Below are positions 7,773-11,889 of a stretch of 11,889 nucleotides of DNA, in pieces (position 1 is the stretch's first letter; each line of letters opens with the position of its first letter). Both the position numbers and the translations under genes were made by a program. The notes beneath the pieces are model-generated. The model ran no database searches, was not told the DNA's origin, and was given only the letters and a program-made list of their open reading frames with translations. The DNA is from an uncultured Porphyromonadaceae bacterium (lineage in GTDB: Bacteria; Bacteroidota; Bacteroidia; Bacteroidales; Muribaculaceae). Location: contig CAMWQY010000053.1 in the NCBI GenBank assembly GCA_947176355.1, positions 1-11,889 of the forward strand, read 5' to 3'.

Positions 7773-9080
7773 TTATCCTTGATATATCAAATCGATTAGT
7801 TTGCCTTCGAATATTAATCTTTCCGGTTGCCCGTAGAGTTGCATACCTTCGAATGGAGTGGCTTTCCCCATTGAAGCGAATTCGTTTGGATCCACAGTCC
7901 ATTTTTTGTCGAGGTCGAATATGGCAAGGTTGGCTTCCCCTTCCACTTCCAGTCCGAATATGCGTCGGGGGTTTAGACACATTAGATCCACGAGGCGTTG
8001 CATACTGATGATACCTGTCTTTACGAGGTGAGTGTAGCAGACTCCGAATGCTGTCTCGAGTCCGACTACTCCCATTGCGCTTCCTTTCAGTCCGCGGCTC
8101 TTTTCTTCAGCTGTGTGAGGGGCGTGGTCGGTAGCTATGCAGTCGATGGTGCCATCTTTGATTCCTTCTATAAGGGCGGCTCTGTCTTCTTTGCTTCTAA
8201 TAGGGGGATTCATCTTGAATCTCCCTTCATCCTTGAGGTCTTCATCGCAGAAGACGAGATAATGAGGACCGGTCTCGCAAGTGACCTTGACGCCACGTTT
8301 CTTTGCTTCGCGGATAATTTCTACGCTTTCCTTAGTAGATATGTGACAGACATGGTAGCGGCAACCTGTCTCTTCCGCAAGCTTCAGGTCGCGGGCTATC
8401 TGTTCCCATTCGCTTTCGGAGCAAATGCCTTTGTGTCCGTTAGCTTTGCAGTATTCGCCATCGTGTATGTAGCCACCCTTGAGAAGGTCGTTGACTTCGC
8501 AATGTGCGGCGATTATGACGTCGAGGCGAGCTGCCTCTTCCATTGCTTTACGCATCATTTCGTCGCTTTGCACCCCGCTGCCGTCGTCGGAGAAAGCTAT
8601 TGCGTATTCACGAAGGGCTTCCATGTCTACGAGTTGTCGCCCTTTGCGGTCGACAGTTATGGCTGCGTAAGGGTATACTTTGATAGCCGCATCATCTTTG
8701 ATATACTTAAGTTCCTCGCCGATATGCTCTACTGAGTCCGGGGTGGGGTTGAGGTTAGGCATTGCGCAGACAGCTGTGTAGCCACCCATCATTGCGGCTG
8801 TCGTTCCGGTTGCGATGGTTTCCTTTGCTTCAAAACCAGGTTGGCGAAGATGGACATGGACATCGCATAGTCCGTAAGTGACGAGTTTTCCACGCATGAT
8901 GTATTCTAAAGTTGCCATATTCTCGGGAGAAATGTATCCTCCTCGTTTGATTCTTACGATTTTTCCGTCGATGACCTCGATGGAAGTGCCTTCGGCGACA
9001 CCATCTTTGTCAACCCAAATACAATCGCTGAGGATATAATGACGTGGCATATTTTCTGCGGGCAATTTGTGATAGAGCAT
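7773..9080 (-). CDS. pyrC: Dihydroorotase (class I type)
   Basis: PyrC reversibly cyclises N-carbamoyl-aspartate to dihydroorotate using bound zinc. The 435-residue amidohydrolase carries the expected metal and substrate motifs: DVHVHLRQPG (73-82) with His75, His77 and Arg79; AFSDDGSGVQ (162-171), where class I enzymes use Asp as a metal-bridging residue; AHCEV (192-196) with His193; YHVCHIS (242-248) with His246; MNPPIRS (290-296); and ATDHAPH (316-322) with Asp318. The ATG at 9080 is preceded by a weak TAAGG; an alternative ATG at 9050 (Met11) would also fit, since the family homology begins near there. It is the first gene of the pyr cluster and sits behind a leader with its own promoter and terminator, so attenuation of pyrC-carA-carB is likely. 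I cannot exclude a non-dihydroorotase amidohydrolase by sequence alone, but motifs and context argue strongly for pyrC. Confidence 0.96.
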   Translation of the reverse strand: MLYHKLPAENMPRHYILSDCIWVDKDGVAEGTSIEVIDGKIVRIKRGGYISPENMATLEYIMRGKLVTYGLCDVHVHLRQPGFEAKETIATGTTAAMMGGYTAVCAMPNLNPTPDSVEHIGEELKYIKDDAAIKVYPYAAITVDRKGRQLVDMEALREYAIAFSDDGSGVQSDEMMRKAMEEAARLDVIIAAHCEVNDLLKGGYIHDGEYCKANGHKGICSESEWEQIARDLKLAEETGCRYHVCHISTKESVEIIREAKKRGVKVTCETGPHYLVFCDEDLKDEGRFKMNPPIRSKEDRAALIEGIKDGTIDCIATDHAPHTAEEKSRGLKGSAMGVVGLETAFGVCYTHLVKTGIISMQRLVDLMCLNPRRIFGLEVEGEANLAIFDLDKKWTVDPNEFASMGKATPFEGMQLYGQPERLIFEGKLIDLIYQG

Positions 9081-9136
9081 GGCCTTATTAATTCTTGATG
9101 TTTAACTTAAACTAATTGAAATACTGCCAATTTTGC

Positions 9137-9170
9137 AAAAAAAATACGCATCCCCTTTCGGGGTGCGTAT
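9137..9170 (-). terminator. Intrinsic terminator in the pyrC leader, downstream of the GH30 gene
   Basis: On the minus strand, 9170-9164 pairs with 9150-9144 (7 bp) and 9163-9160 pairs with 9155-9152 (4 G-C pairs), with one bulged A at 9151 and a GAAA tetraloop (9159-9156). Seven or eight U residues follow (9144-9137). It lies 131 bases past the GH30 stop and 57 bases before pyrC. It can end GH30 transcripts, but it also sits downstream of the consensus promoter at 9236-9267, so transcripts from that promoter must pass it to reach pyrC. Confidence 0.9.
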
Positions 9171-9173
9171 CCC

Positions 9174-9227
9174 TTACGGCATGTCTGCCATATAATGTTT
9201 TCTTATATGTTGCATAATCGGTCTCAT
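9174..9227 (-). CDS. Candidate 17-residue leader peptide upstream of pyrC
   Basis: The frame from ATG at 9227 to TAA at 9176-9174 encodes MRPIMQHIRKHYMADMP. The predicted transcription start is only a few bases upstream, so the message would be almost leaderless; an ATG at 9215 (Met5) is an alternative. Four of 17 residues are Met and two are Arg, both AGA codons. The stop is three bases before the terminator stem, which is the reason for calling it. The frame remains open further upstream into the GH30 tail, but the promoter lies inside that extension, so only this end is likely to be made. There is no Shine-Dalgarno site, and translation is unproven; it could be a chance ORF. Confidence 0.4.
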   Translation of the reverse strand: MRPIMQHIRKHYMADMP

Positions 9228-9235
9228 TTCGACTG

Positions 9236-9267
9236 CAAAATTACAAATTTTTTCAGAAACTCGCAAA
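9236..9267 (-). promoter_or_regulatory. Bacteroides-type promoter for the pyrC-carA-carB unit
   Basis: The minus strand has TTTG (9267-9264), a 20-base spacer, and TAATTTTG (9243-9236), matching the Bacteroides primary promoter consensus at both elements. Predicted initiation is near 9230, about 150 bases before pyrC and upstream of the intrinsic terminator. It lies in the GH30-pyrC gap, 34 bases beyond the GH30 stop. Confidence 0.75.
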
Positions 9268-9300
9268 AATTTGCTGAAAATATTTGAAAGCTCAAGCAAT

Positions 9301-11796
9301 TTATGGGACGTATACAAGTTGTGAAGTTCGTTCTGATGGGCTTGTGTATGAGACTGCATAGACGCCGCTTGGAAGCTCCACTATGGCTTGATCAGTTATT
9401 GCAGTATAGAGTACCTTCCCGTCTACAGATGCCACAACAACTTTCCCGGACTTCGGTGCGGACAATTGAATCATATTTTTGCCGGTTTCGATACGAATGT
9501 CCGAATTAGAAATAGTGCCGACACTTTCAGTTCCCCCGGGAGTGATATTGCTGCGCTTGGCAATGGGGAGAAATCTCCATTGGCGGTGGGTCGCGCTTGT
9601 CGGGTCGGTGCCGTAATTCCACATGCCTACCTTAGTGCCGGAACTGCTGTTGTCCCCTTCCAAGTCAAAGGCCTTTCCGTTGGTTTCTATCTTGAAATAC
9701 TGTTGCCCGACAGATGTCAAAGTAAATTCTTCCGAGCCGGAAGGCTTTGTTGAGCAAGACAATGCATATCCGCTCTCATAGTTAAGAGTCTCATTGCTCC
9801 TATTGGTGAATTTTACTTTCCCATCATTGATTGATACTCTCCATATCTGATTGTCGTCCATCGTAGCCGGTTGCAGGCTGACAGCCCCGTCTGTAGCTGT
9901 GACGACATCTGTTGCCGAACGTCGAGGCAGGATGTAGTACTCTCCTCCGTCGATAAGTTCGCTTGAAAGTGAACTCTCTACCGGAATTACAAATGTAGCA
10001 ATTGTCAGTCCTTCAAGGTCGAATGATAGATAACTGTCCTTTATTTCAAAAGCTATGTCCTGATCGTATTTTTTGTCTTGACTTTTTATGGCTGTGACAG
10101 GAAGTCCTATATTATCATAAAGACCAAGGTCAACGGTATATTTATTGTTGACTGCATCAGGATTTACTACAACTAAGACTAATTCATTTCCTTCAGGATT
10201 GGTAGCTGCTAATGTATTGTCGTTGGTAGAGGTCAATATTGTGTACCCCGGTTTTATGAACTTTGTGAAATGCTGGCGTACATAATAGTTGTTGACGCGA
10301 CGCACATCTGCTTTTGCAAAGCTTCCCTGTAGCATACACCATTGGTCGTTTGCTTCCTCTACATATTGCCAGTCACACCATACGAGAGGTTCGATATAAC
10401 GCATATCCCTGATAAGGCGGATAGCCATATTAAGATTGCCCTGGATGCCGCTTCCTCCCGAGCCGACTTCGCTCATCCATAATGGAATCCCTTCAGCTGC
10501 GCAAAGGGCGCTTATGTTGCAGCAATCCTGGACGCTTCCTTGATAAGTGTGTGTATTAATCTGACCTACAAAGCCGAGCGAACCATCTTTCTTAAAATGT
10601 TTCACGTCTGCTGTCTGCTGACCCACAGCTGTTTCGTCGCATGCGGAAATGATTGTTTTCAGTCCGGAGGCTTTTAGTTTTGGATACAGCACTTTTATGA
10701 CGTCAGACATTGACTGCATGTCGAAGTGGCAACCTTCCTGGACTCCACTGCAACCCCAGAAATTGGTCATCGGCTCATTGAAAGGGGCAATGGTGGCAAA
10801 TTCTATCCCTTCCGCTTCTTTGAAATGCACCATCACGTCGATGAGATAGTCTGCAAATGCCTCGTAATATTCAGGTCGAAGGTTGTCTTTCCCTGCTTCT
10901 TTAGCTCCGGAGCAGCATCCGCTATAAGTCATCCACCAAGGGGCTGAGTTGCTGAATGCCTCGAATATGGCATCAGGCTTTCTCTCCTTGATCTTTCGCA
11001 TGATCTTGATCTGGGCTTCGTCTGCCGTCCAGTCATATTCGGAGTCTTCATACTGCTTGAAGCCCGGCATCTCGGCTCTAAGACCTTTGCCGTTGCCCAT
11101 GTGATGTTTCGTGCAGTTCTTGTTATTTGGATCGTCACCTCCTCCGATATTATAGCGGAATACGCTATAGTTCAAATTTTCAGGCAATACGAGCCAATCA
11201 ATGATAGGGTCGAGCTTTTCATCGGGCCAGTTGCCACACATGTGAGCCCACCAGCAGAGGGATATTCCCCAGCCGTCAAAAGTCTGGCGTGGCGCTCCGG
11301 GATTGACTAAAACGTTGTATTTTGTTTCCGGTATTTCTCCATTGACATCGTCGGCAAGATACCATAGATGTTTTGAATTGCTGCCATCTTTGTCGCAAAA
11401 GACTGAGCTTCCATTTGTAGTATTGTCGACTCCTAAATATTTGCCGGATGCTTTGCTTTTGATTTTTATAAATTTCCCGCTCTCTTCAAATTGAAAAAGT
11501 ACCGCATCATTGGTATTGTTGGTTACGAAACCGGTATTCCATGCATTGGCTCCGCTTTTAGCCAAATATGATCCGTCGGGGGCTTGGATTTGGAAATATC
11601 CATTTCCTGCATCGATGATAGTCATGATTTGAGGATTGGCTACTGATGCGGCCTCGATAATTCCGCTTTTTTCCGATTTTGCAAGATGCAGACCGCTGCC
11701 ATGCATAATAAAGTGCTTTCCTGCATACTGCGATTTGACATTGAATGGAATGCAAATTGTCAGCAGCAGTAAAATCAAGTTCAGGTGTTTCTTCAT
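9301..11796 (-). CDS. Secreted GH30-family glycoside hydrolase with two beta-trefoil modules
   Basis: This 831-residue protein starts with a signal peptide (about 1-22, hydrophobic LNLILLLLTICIPF, no lipobox cysteine). A ricin-like beta-trefoil covers about 24-148. The GH30 catalytic barrel and its beta-sandwich run from about 160 to 607, with FDGWGISLCWWA (173-184), EAFSNSAPWWM (279-289), APFNEP (337-342) with likely acid/base Glu341, and WMSEVGSG (440-447) with likely nucleophile Glu443. A second trefoil-like region follows (about 617-745). The last 70 residues (760-831, with VDGKVLYTAI and LPSGVYAVSY) resemble a type IX secretion sorting domain, suggesting export across the outer membrane. 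FNEP with QEGCHFD (353-359) recalls endo-beta-1,6-galactanases of GH30, but the substrate is not settled; beta-1,6-glucan is an alternative. The catalytic module is rich in cysteines. No SusC/SusD genes are in view. It has its own promoter. Confidence 0.9.
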   Translation of the reverse strand: MKKHLNLILLLLTICIPFNVKSQYAGKHFIMHGSGLHLAKSEKSGIIEAASVANPQIMTIIDAGNGYFQIQAPDGSYLAKSGANAWNTGFVTNNTNDAVLFQFEESGKFIKIKSKASGKYLGVDNTTNGSSVFCDKDGSNSKHLWYLADDVNGEIPETKYNVLVNPGAPRQTFDGWGISLCWWAHMCGNWPDEKLDPIIDWLVLPENLNYSVFRYNIGGGDDPNNKNCTKHHMGNGKGLRAEMPGFKQYEDSEYDWTADEAQIKIMRKIKERKPDAIFEAFSNSAPWWMTYSGCCSGAKEAGKDNLRPEYYEAFADYLIDVMVHFKEAEGIEFATIAPFNEPMTNFWGCSGVQEGCHFDMQSMSDVIKVLYPKLKASGLKTIISACDETAVGQQTADVKHFKKDGSLGFVGQINTHTYQGSVQDCCNISALCAAEGIPLWMSEVGSGGSGIQGNLNMAIRLIRDMRYIEPLVWCDWQYVEEANDQWCMLQGSFAKADVRRVNNYYVRQHFTKFIKPGYTILTSTNDNTLAATNPEGNELVLVVVNPDAVNNKYTVDLGLYDNIGLPVTAIKSQDKKYDQDIAFEIKDSYLSFDLEGLTIATFVIPVESSLSSELIDGGEYYILPRRSATDVVTATDGAVSLQPATMDDNQIWRVSINDGKVKFTNRSNETLNYESGYALSCSTKPSGSEEFTLTSVGQQYFKIETNGKAFDLEGDNSSSGTKVGMWNYGTDPTSATHRQWRFLPIAKRSNITPGGTESVGTISNSDIRIETGKNMIQLSAPKSGKVVVASVDGKVLYTAITDQAIVELPSGVYAVSYTSPSERTSQLVYVP

Positions 11797-11826
11797 GGTG
11801 GTATTGTTATGTTGTTTATACTTTCA

Positions 11827-11858
11827 CAAAATTAGCATCTTTTTTCCACATTAACAAA
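11827..11858 (-). promoter_or_regulatory. Bacteroides-type promoter for the GH30 gene
   Basis: TTTG (11858-11855), a 20-base spacer and TAATTTTG (11834-11827) on the minus strand match the Bacteroides consensus. Initiation is expected near 11820, giving a leader of about 24 bases before the ATG at 11796. The bases from 11859 to the right edge are A/T-rich and hold no recognisable gene. Confidence 0.78.
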
Positions 11859-11889
11859 TATCCCATAAAATTTTTAATAGCGCGCAGCC

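Larger units (their letters stand above)
9137..9230 (-). promoter_or_regulatory. Putative transcription attenuator (leader of the pyrC-carA-carB unit)
   Basis: A transcript starting near 9230 would carry a short ORF (9227-9174), a small GGCA/TGCC hairpin at 9189-9178, and then the intrinsic terminator, before reaching pyrC at 9080. The ORF stop codon lies three bases before the terminator stem, so a ribosome at the stop would cover the 5' arm and stop the hairpin from forming. This is the geometry of translation-coupled pyrBI and pyrE attenuation in enterobacteria. Unlike those, no U-rich pause tract precedes the stem, so the sensing mechanism is open. Terminated RNAs would be about 90-95 nt. 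No PyrR-type anti-antiterminator is recognised. Confidence 0.55.

Noticed and set aside
9107..9139. A weak promoter-like pair (TTTG at 9139-9136, 21-base spacer, TAGTTTAA at 9114-9107) between the terminator and pyrC.
   Set aside because: The -7 box matches TAnnTTTG poorly and the TTTG overlaps the terminator U-tract; the upstream promoter at 9236-9267 is a full match. If mapped as active it would weaken the attenuator idea.
9174..9359. A 61-residue minus-strand ORF starting inside the GH30 tail.
   Set aside because: Most of it overlaps GH30 or spans the promoter, and it resembles no protein; only its last 17 codons, downstream of the promoter, are kept as a leader candidate.

Overview
The window comes from a member of the Bacteroidota, most likely order Bacteroidales (a Muribaculaceae-like or Bacteroides-like gut or environmental lineage; genus not determinable). 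The signs are three promoters matching the Bacteroides-type consensus (TTTG near -33, TAnnTTTG near -7), A/T-rich gene starts mostly without Shine-Dalgarno sites, and a secreted glycoside hydrolase whose tail resembles a type IX secretion sorting domain. Every gene I can support is on the minus strand, so transcription runs from high to low coordinates.

From right to left: (1) 11796-9301, a secreted GH30-family glycosidase flanked by two beta-trefoil (ricin-like) modules, with a strong promoter at 11827-11858. (2) 9300-9081, a 220-base gap holding a consensus promoter, a 17-codon leader ORF and an intrinsic terminator, all upstream of pyrC; this looks like a transcription attenuator. (3) 9080-3359, pyrC, carA and carB; carA and carB overlap by 8 bases and carB has a strong Shine-Dalgarno site inside carA. 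(4) 3358-3185, a gap with a tandem heptamer array and a second consensus promoter. (5) 3184-783, a fused pyrK-pyrD gene overlapping pyrF by 16 bases. (6) 782-579, a gap with duplicated heptamer repeats. (7) 578 to the left edge, pyrE, lacking only its last residues. No gap exceeds 300 bases.

Together the pyr genes encode almost all of de novo UMP synthesis: CarAB makes carbamoyl phosphate from glutamine, bicarbonate and ATP; PyrC closes carbamoyl aspartate to dihydroorotate; PyrKD oxidises this to orotate with NAD+; PyrE adds ribose phosphate; PyrF decarboxylates OMP to UMP. Aspartate transcarbamoylase (pyrB/pyrI) and a pyrR regulator are not in the window. Promoter positions suggest two units, pyrC-carA-carB (behind the attenuator) and pyrKD-pyrF-pyrE, with read-through possible since no terminator is seen between them.

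The main points for a second look are the putative leader-peptide attenuator before pyrC, the single-chain PyrK-PyrD fusion, the presence of a different 7-bp-periodic repeat array at every non-overlapping junction inside the pyr cluster, and a His-to-Cys change in the PyrF active-site motif.
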